Assembly: GCF_022012305.1 (NCBI RefSeq)
Contig: NZ_JAKLTM010000005.1
Location: 1-64,000, forward strand
Source of the DNA: Ramlibacter paludis
Lineage (GTDB): Bacteria > Pseudomonadota > Gammaproteobacteria > Burkholderiales > Burkholderiaceae_C
Direction: 5' to 3'
Length of the DNA stretch: 64,000 bases
The position numbers and the translations under genes were made by a program. Within the stretch, counting starts at the first letter, position 1; each line of letters opens with the position of its first letter. Below the pieces are notes generated by a model. That model worked only from the letters and a program-made list of their open reading frames with translations. It was not told the DNA's origin and did not search any database. This document shows, in pieces, positions 47,527-54,951 of the stretch.

Positions 47527-48779
47527 GCGTCCTTCTCTCCCGCTTCGTACAAGGTCTCGCGGCCCATGCGATCGAGCACCAGCTCCGCCGTCCAGGGCAG
47601 CATCAGCGCGCCGCAGCGGCTGTCGCGGTACAGCCGCTCCAGCGGCAGGTGCTTCATCATGCTCTGGCCGCCGCAGGTGCGGATGGCCAGCCGGGCGATG
47701 TCGTTGGCGCCTTCCATCACCGTGTAGTGGGCAGCGTACAGGCGCATCTTCTCGTCCTTCGTAGGATCGGGCCGCGCCTCCAGGATCGCCCGCAGGAAGA
47801 TGCTGCGCATCTGCTCCAGCTGGATGCGCATCTGCGCCACCGCGATCTGCTTGGTCGGGTACATGCGGCGCTTGACCGGCGGCTCGCCCGGCACCTCGCC
47901 GCGCAGGTACTGCACCGTGAAGTCGTAGGCCGCGTTGGCAATGCCGAGGTAGGTCGGCGCCAGCGTGAAGAACATCGCCGGCCAGGTCTGCGCGCCCTTG
48001 AAGTAGACCCCGCGCGGCATGAGCTGCTCGTCGTCGCTGACGAACACGTCCTTGAACGTGAGGTTGCGGCTCACCGTGCCGCGCATGCCGAGCGGGTCCC
48101 ATTCGCCGCTGATGGCAAAGCCTTCGCTGCTGGCCGGCACCGCGAGGTACAGCGTGTCGCGCGCGTCGGGATGCTGGTCGCCCTTGTCCTCGGTGCAGAG
48201 CACGCCGTAGTAGTCGGCGGCGCCCGAGAGCGAAGCGAAGATCTTGCGGCCGTTGACGAGCCAGCCGCCCTCGACCTTGCGCGCCGTGGTGCCGAAGGGC
48301 GCACGGCCCGCCGCGGCGGCGCTACCTTCGGAGAAGGGTTGCGCGTAAACGGCGCCGTCGCGCACCACGCGGCGGAAGTGCAGCTCGCGCCGGCGCGCAT
48401 GCTCGCTGCGCTGCTGCTCGGTCATGGGGATGCCGTCGGCCAGCACGCCGGTCCACATCGTCGAACAGATGTGCATGTTGTAGGTGAGCGCAGTGGCGCC
48501 GCAAAAGCGCCCGATCTCGGCGCCCACCATCATGTAGGTGGCGTAGTCGGCGCCCAGGCCGCCATGGCTCTCCGGCACGCACAGCGCCAGCAGGCCGGCC
48601 TCGCGCAGGTCGTCGTAGTTGGCGAAGGGGAAGCTCGCTTCCCGGTCCCATTGCGCTGCGCGCGGCGCGAACTTGTCGCGTCCGAGCCGGTGGGCCAGCG
48701 CCAGCAGCGAGCGCTGCTTCGCGCTCAGCGCGTGGTCGCCGATGGCCGGCGTGAAGCCCAGGTCGGGCATGGCATCCAT
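47523..48779 (-). CDS. Acyl-CoA dehydrogenase-fold flavoprotein lacking the usual catalytic Glu
   Basis: The 418 residues follow the ACAD fold: N-terminal helices (LALCVPESHGGLGADYATYMM near 65), a beta domain (KVEGGWLVNGRKIFASLSGAADYYGVL near 170) and the C-terminal bundle with RTCGGQSMMKHLPLERLYRD near 370. Where acyl-CoA dehydrogenases have Y-E-G-T, this protein has L-P-W-T, so the standard general base is missing. ACAD-fold proteins without it include flavin-dependent monooxygenases that use a separate flavin reductase, and such a reductase is encoded 3 kb away. Some true dehydrogenases carry the base elsewhere, so the activity is open. Confidence 0.85.
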   Translation of the reverse strand: MDAMPDLGFTPAIGDHALSAKQRSLLALAHRLGRDKFAPRAAQWDREASFPFANYDDLREAGLLALCVPESHGGLGADYATYMMVGAEIGRFCGATALTYNMHICSTMWTGVLADGIPMTEQQRSEHARRRELHFRRVVRDGAVYAQPFSEGSAAAAGRAPFGTTARKVEGGWLVNGRKIFASLSGAADYYGVLCTEDKGDQHPDARDTLYLAVPASSEGFAISGEWDPLGMRGTVSRNLTFKDVFVSDDEQLMPRGVYFKGAQTWPAMFFTLAPTYLGIANAAYDFTVQYLRGEVPGEPPVKRRMYPTKQIAVAQMRIQLEQMRSIFLRAILEARPDPTKDEKMRLYAAHYTVMEGANDIARLAIRTCGGQSMMKHLPLERLYRDSRCGALMLPWTAELVLDRMGRETLYEAGEKDA

Positions 48780-48792
48780 CTGATGTTTCCTC

Positions 48793-50025
48793 TCAATCGA
48801 TTGCGCCGCCGAGCGAGCGCAGCACGCCGCGCCAGAGCGCCGCGCGTTCCTGGCTGGGCAAGGGATCCTGCTGGGCGCTGGGTTGCTGCCAGGCCGACGT
48901 CAGCACCATCACGATGCCGCTCGCGGGCTGCACGAACAGGCCCTGGCCGTAGATGCCTTGCATGGCGAAAGTGCGTTCGCGGTAGTTCAGCAGCCAGAAC
49001 TGGTAGCCGTAGCCGACGTTGCGTGTGGCACCGGGACGAAACGCTGAAGGCTGCTTGGCCACATCGGTGGCTTCCAGCAGGTATTCGCGCGGCACGACCT
49101 GGCGCTCGCCGACGCGCCCGTCTCGCGCCAGCAGCAGGCCCAATCGGGCCCAGTCGCGCAGCGTGGCGTTGAAGAAGCCGTGCGCGCCTTCCTGGCCGTC
49201 GCGGCCGACGCGCCAGAATGCGTCGCGCTCCGCGCCCATGGGCTCCCACAGCCAGTCGTGGGTGAGCGCGGCGATGCTGCGCCCGGTGGCACCCACCAGC
49301 ACCCGGCCCAGCACGTCGGTTTCGGCGCTGGCATAGCGGAACACGGCGCCGGCGGGGTCGTGCCTCTCCTGCACGCCGCGCAAGACCGGCAAGGTGCCCT
49401 GGGGCTCGGTGGCGAAGGCCAGCGTCATGCGGGCGATGTCGTCGTTGCCGTCGTAGCGCTCGGTGAAGGTCAGCCCCGAGGACATGCGCAGCAGGTGGCG
49501 GATCGGCGTCTCGCCATACGGCGTGCCTTGCAGTTCCTTCGCGTACTTCTGCGCCGGGTCGTCCAGCGACGCGATGGCGCCCTGCGCCTGCGCGACGCCG
49601 ACCAGCAGCGAAGTGACGCTCTTCGCCATCGAGAAAGAGAGGAAGCGCGCGTCCGGCTGGCGGCCGTAGCGATAGCGTTCCGCCACCACCTGCCCGTCCT
49701 TCAGGATCAGCAAGCCGGTGGCGCGCTGCCGCTCGAGGTAGTCGTCGAGCGTGTAGTCGAGGTTGCGGAAGCGGTAGCGAATGGCCGGTGCGTCCGCCAT
49801 GCGCGGCAGCGGCTGGGGCGCGGTGGAGGCATCGACGCGGCGCACGACGATGCCAGGCACCTGGTCGAGCGCGGAGAACGAGCCCACGCGATAAGGAACC
49901 TGCGCCCAGGTGGTGGCGCCGCCCAGCGGGTAGCCGCGCGCTTGGCCGAGCTGGGCCGCGTCAGGTTCGGCGTGCGCGCAGGCGCCGACCAGGAAGCCAA
50001 CCAGCAGCAACGCACGCATGCGCAT
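48793..50025 (-). CDS. Class C beta-lactamase-fold serine hydrolase, exported
   Basis: The 410-residue product begins with a signal sequence (LLLVGFLVGACAHAEP) that has a near-lipobox before the Cys. The nucleophile motif is SMAK (in ARFLSFSMAKSVTSLLVG near 135); the Tyr motif is YASAET near 225. Such proteins are usually esterases, amidases or peptidases rather than beta-lactamases. It sits 3 bases after the alpha/beta hydrolase gene and 13 before the ACAD-like gene in the same operon. Start could be 50025 or 50019. Confidence 0.87.
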   Translation of the reverse strand: MRMRALLLVGFLVGACAHAEPDAAQLGQARGYPLGGATTWAQVPYRVGSFSALDQVPGIVVRRVDASTAPQPLPRMADAPAIRYRFRNLDYTLDDYLERQRATGLLILKDGQVVAERYRYGRQPDARFLSFSMAKSVTSLLVGVAQAQGAIASLDDPAQKYAKELQGTPYGETPIRHLLRMSSGLTFTERYDGNDDIARMTLAFATEPQGTLPVLRGVQERHDPAGAVFRYASAETDVLGRVLVGATGRSIAALTHDWLWEPMGAERDAFWRVGRDGQEGAHGFFNATLRDWARLGLLLARDGRVGERQVVPREYLLEATDVAKQPSAFRPGATRNVGYGYQFWLLNYRERTFAMQGIYGQGLFVQPASGIVMVLTSAWQQPSAQQDPLPSQERAALWRGVLRSLGGAID

Positions 50026-50028
50026 GGC

Positions 50029-50817
50029 TCAATGCAGCAGCGGCGCCGGCAGCGCCAGGAAATTGAGCAGCAGGCCGTCGAAGTCGTCCGGCGCTTCCAG
50101 GTTCTGCAGGTGGCCGATGCCCTTCATCTCGAGGAAGGTGCCGTACGGGATCGCCTCGGCCATCTTCTTCATCACGGCAGGCGGCGCGTTGCGGTCCTGC
50201 TCGCCGGCGATCAGCAAGGTGGGCACGGTGATGTTCGCCAGGTTGGCACGGCGATCGAAGGTGACCAGGCATTCGAGCGCGCGTCGATACGTAGCCGGCG
50301 GCACCATGCCCATGCAGTGCGTGGCCAGGCGCACGCCTTCGGGCAGGGAGCCGCTGCCGATCATGCGCGGCACCAGCGTCTCGGCCAGCTGCGCCATCGT
50401 CTGCCCCGCATCGAGCGGTGCGGTCCGTTCGGCGATGAAGGCGCGCTGCCAGTCGCCATCGGGCTTGCCGAAGGACGGCGAGGTGCCGCACAGCACCAGG
50501 CGCTTGACCAGGTCCGGGCGCCGCGCGACGACTTCCTGCGCCACCATGCCGCCCATGCTGTGGCCCAGCAGGATCACGTCCTCGCATTGCAGGGCTTCGA
50601 TCAGCGCGATGCAGCTCTGTGCCAGGCCCTTGAAGGTGTAGGGCTCGATCGGCGCGCTGTGGCCGTAGCCGGGCATGTCCCAGGCGACGGCGCGGTAGCC
50701 GGCATTGGCCAGCGTCTCGACCTGCGGCGCGAAGGCCAGGTGGCCGCCGCCGATGCCGTGCAGCATCAGCACGGTGGGGCCGCCGCCCAGCGTCGTGAAC
50801 GCGGGAACGATGCTCAT
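50029..50817 (-). CDS. Alpha/beta hydrolase, candidate N-formylmaleamate deformylase
   Basis: Alpha/beta-fold hydrolase of 262 residues. Oxyanion region MLHGIGGGHLAF near 18, nucleophile elbow LLGHSMGGMVAQ near 90 with Ser as nucleophile, acid region IAGEQDRNAPP near 210 and the catalytic His in MKGIGHLQNLEAP near 238. Its start overlaps the NicX-like gene stop by 4 bases. In nicotinate and picolinate pathways the dioxygenase product N-formylmaleamate is hydrolysed by an alpha/beta hydrolase (NicD) encoded next to nicX, so that assignment is the best guess. Sequence alone does not prove substrate. Confidence 0.85.
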   Translation of the reverse strand: MSIVPAFTTLGGGPTVLMLHGIGGGHLAFAPQVETLANAGYRAVAWDMPGYGHSAPIEPYTFKGLAQSCIALIEALQCEDVILLGHSMGGMVAQEVVARRPDLVKRLVLCGTSPSFGKPDGDWQRAFIAERTAPLDAGQTMAQLAETLVPRMIGSGSLPEGVRLATHCMGMVPPATYRRALECLVTFDRRANLANITVPTLLIAGEQDRNAPPAVMKKMAEAIPYGTFLEMKGIGHLQNLEAPDDFDGLLLNFLALPAPLLH

Positions 50818-51878
50818 GCGACGACCTTGCCCTGGTCGACGACCGTCGCGCCATCGAGCTGCACGGTGCAATGGCGCAAGGGCAGGTCGAAGTGTCCCGG
50901 CGTGTGGCGGCCGGCGACTTCGTTGGCGCCTGTGCTGTACAGGAAGTTGCCGGCAAAGGCGCGCAGCTCGGTGCCGTTGAAGTCGCGCTTGTCGTACAAG
51001 GCCATGCTGTCCCAGCGCGCCCGCGCGTTGAGGCCGTAGCCGACGTGGCTGACCGCATAGGCTTCGCGGTCGCCCCAGGCGGCGATGTAGCTGCGCATCA
51101 GGTCCGCGTCGACGCCCGCGCCTTCGATGCGGGTGACATAGTCGTTCTCCACGCGCAAGGTGACGGGCCGCTCCAGGTAGCGCTTGAAGGTGAGGTTGAC
51201 GTCGCCCTCGGCCAGCACCAGGGTGCCGTTGACGCTGCCCGCGGCCGGAAAGGCCAAGGCCAGGCCACCGGGCCAGTGCGTCACCGTTCCGGGGCGGGTG
51301 GTGTAGCCCCAATTGCCGCCGCTGACGGCGTTCTGGAGCGACACGGTGAGGTCGCTGCCCGCGGGTGAAGTCACGCGCATCTCACGCGCGCCGCGCAGCC
51401 GCTTCACGTGGTCCTTTACCAGCGGCTCCAGCTTGTCGTCCGGCAGCAGGCGCACCAGCGCTTCGGGATGTTCGTTGCTCACGTAGAGGACGCGCGCGCC
51501 GCCCTTCAGGATGGCGGGCAGTTCCGGCGCATGCATGAGGCCTTCGACGGTGCAGTCCACCACCAGTGTGCTCCCCGCGAGGGCGGCGACCACGGGCGCG
51601 ATCCCGCGCAGCACGGGCGAGGCGCCGGTGGAGCGGGCCACCGGCAGATCGGGACTGAATGCGCTGGGCAGGACGAGGCTGAAGGCCTCGGCGCCGAGCC
51701 GGGCCGCGGCCAGCCGCGCCAGTTGCGGCAGCACCGGCCGGCTCTGGCTTTCGCTCAGGATGGCGACGGTATCGCCGCGCTGCACGCCGCAGCGGCCAAG
51801 CACGGCCTCGAACGCGTCCAGCCACGCGGGTTCCAGGGTTTCCTGCAGCATTCCGTTCGAGCTCCGGGGTTGATTCAT
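50814..51878 (-). CDS. nicX: 2,5-dihydroxypyridine 5,6-dioxygenase (NicX) family protein
   Basis: Iron(II) extradiol-type dioxygenase of the M29-like fold, opening 2,5-dihydroxypyridine to N-formylmaleamate. The 354-residue product resembles NicX through its C-terminal half: DNLTF-like core VNLTFKRYLERPVTLRVE, SHVGYGLNARARWDSMAL (His 278), GNFLYSTGANEVAG and TPGHFDLPLRHC (His 329 and Asp 331). The His and the HxD are those that bind iron in characterised NicX. I start at MNQPRSS (51878), since the longer start lies inside the operator palindrome. First gene of a six-gene unit. A related substrate is possible. Confidence 0.8.
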   Translation of the reverse strand: MNQPRSSNGMLQETLEPAWLDAFEAVLGRCGVQRGDTVAILSESQSRPVLPQLARLAAARLGAEAFSLVLPSAFSPDLPVARSTGASPVLRGIAPVVAALAGSTLVVDCTVEGLMHAPELPAILKGGARVLYVSNEHPEALVRLLPDDKLEPLVKDHVKRLRGAREMRVTSPAGSDLTVSLQNAVSGGNWGYTTRPGTVTHWPGGLALAFPAAGSVNGTLVLAEGDVNLTFKRYLERPVTLRVENDYVTRIEGAGVDADLMRSYIAAWGDREAYAVSHVGYGLNARARWDSMALYDKRDFNGTELRAFAGNFLYSTGANEVAGRHTPGHFDLPLRHCTVQLDGATVVDQGKVVA

Positions 51879-51882
51879 AATA

Positions 51883-51896
51883 CATGAAATTTCATG
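51883..51896. promoter_or_regulatory. Perfect 14-bp palindrome between nicX and the flavin reductase
   Basis: CATGAAATTTCATG lies in the 32-base gap between the divergent start codons. Size, AT-rich centre and position fit an operator of a MarR dimer, and a MarR gene is second in the divergent operon. In-frame ATG codons for both strands occur inside it; I treat them as operator rather than as starts. Confidence 0.75.
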
Positions 51897-51910
51897 CAAT
51901 CCGGCTTCCC

Positions 51911-52420
51911 ATGAACCCGCCGCTTCGCGCGTCCCCGCCCAGCTTCTCGAGCCAGGAGTTCCGCGCCGCGCTCGGCATGTTCGGCACCGGCGTGACCATC
52001 GTGACCGCCCGTTCGGCCGAGGGCCAGCTGGTCGGCCTGACCGCCAACTCCTTCAACTCGGTGTCGCTGGCGCCGCCCCTGGTGCTGTGGAGCCTGGCGC
52101 GCGCGGCGGCCTCGATGGCCATCTTCAGCGCCGGCTCGCACTACGCGATCAACATCCTGGCGGCCGACCAGAAGCCGCTGGCCGAGCGTTTCGCGCTCAA
52201 GGGTGCGGACCGCTGGAACGGCGTCGGCTGGGACATGGGCGCCGGCGGCGCGCCGCTGCTGCACGGCGCGGCCGCGACCTTCGAATGCTTCAACCGCAGC
52301 CGCTACGAGGAAGGCGACCACGTCATCTTCGTCGGCGAAGTCGAGCGCTGCGCGCACCGCGCCGGCGCGACGCCGCTGCTGTTCCACGGCGGCCGCTATT
52401 TCACGGAGCTGCCGCTGTGA
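51911..52420 (+). CDS. Flavin reductase domain protein (HpaC/DIM6 type)
   Basis: NAD(P)H:flavin oxidoreductase of 169 residues that probably supplies FMNH2 or FADH2 to a monooxygenase. Core motifs are FRAALGMFGTGVTIVTARS near 20, GLTANSFNSVSLAPPLVLWSL near 45, HYAINILAADQ near 80, and the C-terminal HVIFVGEVERC and LLFHGGRYFTEL. I start at MNPPLRA (51911). The matching oxygenase is not adjacent; the ACAD-like protein at 47523-48779 in the divergent operon is the best candidate. It overlaps the MarR gene by 4 bases. Confidence 0.9.
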   Translation: MNPPLRASPPSFSSQEFRAALGMFGTGVTIVTARSAEGQLVGLTANSFNSVSLAPPLVLWSLARAAASMAIFSAGSHYAINILAADQKPLAERFALKGADRWNGVGWDMGAGGAPLLHGAAATFECFNRSRYEEGDHVIFVGEVERCAHRAGATPLLFHGGRYFTELPL

Positions 52421-52845
52421 GCGCGCGGTTCGTCGACGGCTATCTCGGCTACCTGCTGGGCCAGGCGAACCACGCGCTGTACAAGGACTTCGACAGCCAG
52501 GTGCGTGCCGCGGGGCTGAGCATGATCGAGTGGCGCGTGCTGGCGACGCTGCACGACAGCCCGCCGCTGACGGTGAGCCAGCTGGCGCAGGAGGTGCTGT
52601 CCAAGCAACCGACGGTGACCAAGCTCGTGCAGCGGATGGCCGACCAGGACTGGCTGGACCTGCTGGCCGATCCCATGGACCAGCGGCGCACCCTGGTGAC
52701 CGTGGGCGCGGCCGGCCGCAAGCTGGTGCGCCCCTTGCTGGAGAAAGCACGCACGCACGAAGCGCAGATGCTGCGCACGCTGGAGGTGTCGGAGCAGGCG
52801 GCGTTGAAGAAGCTGCTGGCGAAGCTGGCGGGTATCGCCTCTTAA
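52417..52845 (+). CDS. MarR family transcriptional regulator
   Basis: The 142 residues form a winged-helix MarR dimer subunit: GLSMIEWRVLATLHDSPPLTVSQLAQEVLSKQPTVTKLVQRM (HTH) and DQRRTLVTVGAAGRKL (wing). The start is GTG, overlapping the flavin reductase stop. Catabolic clusters for nicotinate (NicR) and picolinate (PicR) use MarR repressors, and the palindrome at 51883-51896 is the likely operator for both divergent units. Confidence 0.9.
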   Translation: MSARFVDGYLGYLLGQANHALYKDFDSQVRAAGLSMIEWRVLATLHDSPPLTVSQLAQEVLSKQPTVTKLVQRMADQDWLDLLADPMDQRRTLVTVGAAGRKLVRPLLEKARTHEAQMLRTLEVSEQAALKKLLAKLAGIAS

Positions 52846-52862
52846 CTCGCTACGATGGCTGG

Positions 52863-53801
52863 ATGCAGGAAAGAAAAGCCCACCTCGACACCCTCGCCGT
52901 CTCCCTGCTCCTCGCCTGCTGCCTGTTCTGGGGCTTCCAGCAGATCCTGATCAAGGCCACCGTGGCCGAAGTGCCGCCGCTGTGGCAAGCCTCGATCCGC
53001 TTTGCCGGCGCCACGGCGCTGCTGTGGCTGTGGTGCGCGTGGCGCAAGGTGCCCCTGTTCGCGCGCGACGGCACGTTGCGCGCCGGACTGCTCGCGGGTG
53101 CGCTGTTCGCCACCGAGTTCGCCTGCATCTACCTGGGGCTGCGCGACACCGCGGCCTCGCGGCTGACGGTCTTCCTCTACACCTCGCCCTTCGTCGTGGC
53201 GCTGTTGCTGCCGCGCTTCGTGCCGGCGGAGAAGCTGCGGCCCGTGCAATGGACCGGCCTGGTGATCGCCTTCGTCGCCGTCGCCTTTGCCTTCAGCGAG
53301 GGCTTTGCCGGCCACAGCACGCCCAAGCAATTGCGCGGTGACGCGCTCGCGTTGGCGGCAGGCGTCTTCTGGGGCTCGACGACCCTGGTGATCCGCGGCT
53401 CGGCGCTCGCCACCGCCAGCGCGGAGAAGACGCTGTTCTACCAGGTGGCCGTCACGGCGGTGGTCGCGCCGCTGCTCTCCCTGCTGCTCGGCGAAGCGTG
53501 GTCACTGGATTATTCCGGCCAGGCCTGGAGCTCCCTGGCCCTGCAGACCGCCATCGGCGCCTTCGCCAGCTACCTCGCCTGGATGTGGATGCTGCGGCAC
53601 TACGCGGCCACGCAGCTGTCGTCCTTCACCTTCCTCACGCCCATGTTCGCGCTGCTGTTCGGCGTGCTGGTGCTGCACGAAGCGTTGACGCTGCAACTCG
53701 TGCTGGCGCTGGCGGGCGTGGCCGTGGGCATCGTGCTGGTGAACCGCAAGAGCCTCAGGCCGGCATCCCGGCCTGGTGCGGCGGCCGCACCGGGATCCTG
53801 A
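52863..53801 (+). CDS. DMT superfamily (EamA) transporter
   Basis: Ten-helix carrier of 312 residues with two EamA repeats (about 15-145 and 160-290). It begins MQERKAHLDTLAVSLLLACCLFWG and has the typical LTFLTPMFALLFGVLVLHE-like helix 9-10 near 270. It follows the MarR gene by 17 bases and may export a pathway intermediate or the inducer. The last 47 bases overlap the Rieske oxygenase gene on the other strand. Confidence 0.85.
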   Translation: MQERKAHLDTLAVSLLLACCLFWGFQQILIKATVAEVPPLWQASIRFAGATALLWLWCAWRKVPLFARDGTLRAGLLAGALFATEFACIYLGLRDTAASRLTVFLYTSPFVVALLLPRFVPAEKLRPVQWTGLVIAFVAVAFAFSEGFAGHSTPKQLRGDALALAAGVFWGSTTLVIRGSALATASAEKTLFYQVAVTAVVAPLLSLLLGEAWSLDYSGQAWSSLALQTAIGAFASYLAWMWMLRHYAATQLSSFTFLTPMFALLFGVLVLHEALTLQLVLALAGVAVGIVLVNRKSLRPASRPGAAAAPGS

Positions 53802-54861
53802 CGTCCACCGCCTGCGTCGCCGCTTCGGCCTGCTCCTGCGCCACCAGCTGCGAGAACACGCGGCGGAAGTGGGATAGCGCCGCGTCGGCGACCACCGCCA
53901 CCATCTCGAACTGCGGGTCGGCGTCCAGCACCTTCTGCTGCGCTTCGATCAGGTGCTTGTCCTCCATGAAGCCTTCGATCAGGCTCTGGTGCAGCGAGCG
54001 CGAGATGTTGTGGTCCTCGCCTTCGTAGTTGTTCAGGTAGGTCCAGAAGAAGTGCGTGGTGCGGCGCGTCTCCGGCGTCATGAACTGGCAGTTGCGGTAC
54101 TCGCGGCTGCCTTCGCGGTTGCCCTTCTCGGAGCCGCTGCCGGCCGGCGAGAACATCGATTCCAGGAAGAAGATGCCGGGGATGTGCATGTGGCCGATGT
54201 TGCGGCGGTCGACGTGCCTGTCCTTCTCCGCGGCGGGCAGCACCTTGCGGTGGAACGGCGGCGGCGCCGCGTCCATATGCCAGCGCTCGACGCGGAAGCC
54301 GCGCGGCAGCCGCTCCACGTTGACCGGCTTGGTGACGTACGCGTACTCCTCCGAGCCGCCCAGCGTCTTGGTGTGCACGAAGGCCAGGTGCGCGAAGTCG
54401 CTCAAGTTGTCGACGATCAGCAGCCAGTTGGCCTCGTAGTGCATGTAGTCGGGCACGCCCTTCCACTGCGGGTCACGCAGGTAGGGGAAGTCGATGATCT
54501 GCGCGGGGTCGGCCTTCTGCGGGTCACCCATCCAGATCCAGACCAGGTGGTCCTTCTCGACCACCGGGTAGCTCTTCACGCCCAGCTTGGCCGGGATCAC
54601 GTCCTGGCCCGGGATCTGCACGCACTTGCCCGTGGGGTCGAACTTGAGCCCGTGGTACATGCAGCGCACGCAGTCGCCCTCGCGGCGGCCCAGGTGCAGC
54701 GGCACGCCGCGGTGGCAGCAGCGGTCGCGCAGCGCGACGACCTTGCCGCTCTCCGACTTGTAGAGGAGCACCTCCTCTTCGAGGATGGTGCGCGGCAGCA
54801 TCCTGCCGTCGATCAATTCGTGGTCCCAGGCGGCCACGTACCAGCAATTCTTCAGGAACAT
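53755..54861 (-). CDS. VanA-like Rieske non-haem iron oxygenase, alpha subunit
   Basis: Terminal oxygenase of 368 residues starting MFLKNCWYVAAWDHEL. The Rieske cluster ligands are in RCCHRGVPLHLG and CVRCMYHGLKF (about 46-70); the mononuclear iron site is NLSDFAHLAFVHTKTLG near 155. Overall length and the single-subunit form match the vanillate O-demethylase/toluene-sulfonate group, which usually has its own ferredoxin-reductase. None is encoded nearby. A LysR gene is divergent 90 bases away. Aromatic ring hydroxylation or demethylation is likely; substrate unknown. Confidence 0.9.
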   Translation of the reverse strand: MFLKNCWYVAAWDHELIDGRMLPRTILEEEVLLYKSESGKVVALRDRCCHRGVPLHLGRREGDCVRCMYHGLKFDPTGKCVQIPGQDVIPAKLGVKSYPVVEKDHLVWIWMGDPQKADPAQIIDFPYLRDPQWKGVPDYMHYEANWLLIVDNLSDFAHLAFVHTKTLGGSEEYAYVTKPVNVERLPRGFRVERWHMDAAPPPFHRKVLPAAEKDRHVDRRNIGHMHIPGIFFLESMFSPAGSGSEKGNREGSREYRNCQFMTPETRRTTHFFWTYLNNYEGEDHNISRSLHQSLIEGFMEDKHLIEAQQKVLDADPQFEMVAVVADAALSHFRRVFSQLVAQEQAEAATQAVDVRIPVRPPHQAGMPA

Positions 54862-54933
54862 GAGGAGGCTCCGGTGGATGGGACAATCGTACGGAGCCCC
54901 GCGCGGGCGGGCAATGGCGCGCCGTGGCCGCTG

Positions 54934-54951
54934 TGTTCCGAATCCTGAACA
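54934..54951. promoter_or_regulatory. LysR-type box before the LysR gene at 54952
   Basis: TGTTC-N8-GAACA is a perfect 5-bp inverted repeat with LysR-like spacing that ends at the base before the start codon. It probably serves autoregulation and control of the divergent Rieske oxygenase gene. A weaker dyad, GGCTCCG/CGGAGCC, lies nearer the oxygenase start. Confidence 0.55.

Noticed and set aside
48793-50025. Antibiotic-resistance beta-lactamase
   Set aside because: Only the SMAK fold motif is shared; the Tyr motif is YAS rather than YAN, and the context is a catabolic operon.
50029-51312. 427-codon minus-strand frame fusing an alpha/beta hydrolase to upstream sequence
   Set aside because: The upstream part is an out-of-frame shadow of the NicX-like gene; the hydrolase starts at 50817 with an ATGA overlap.
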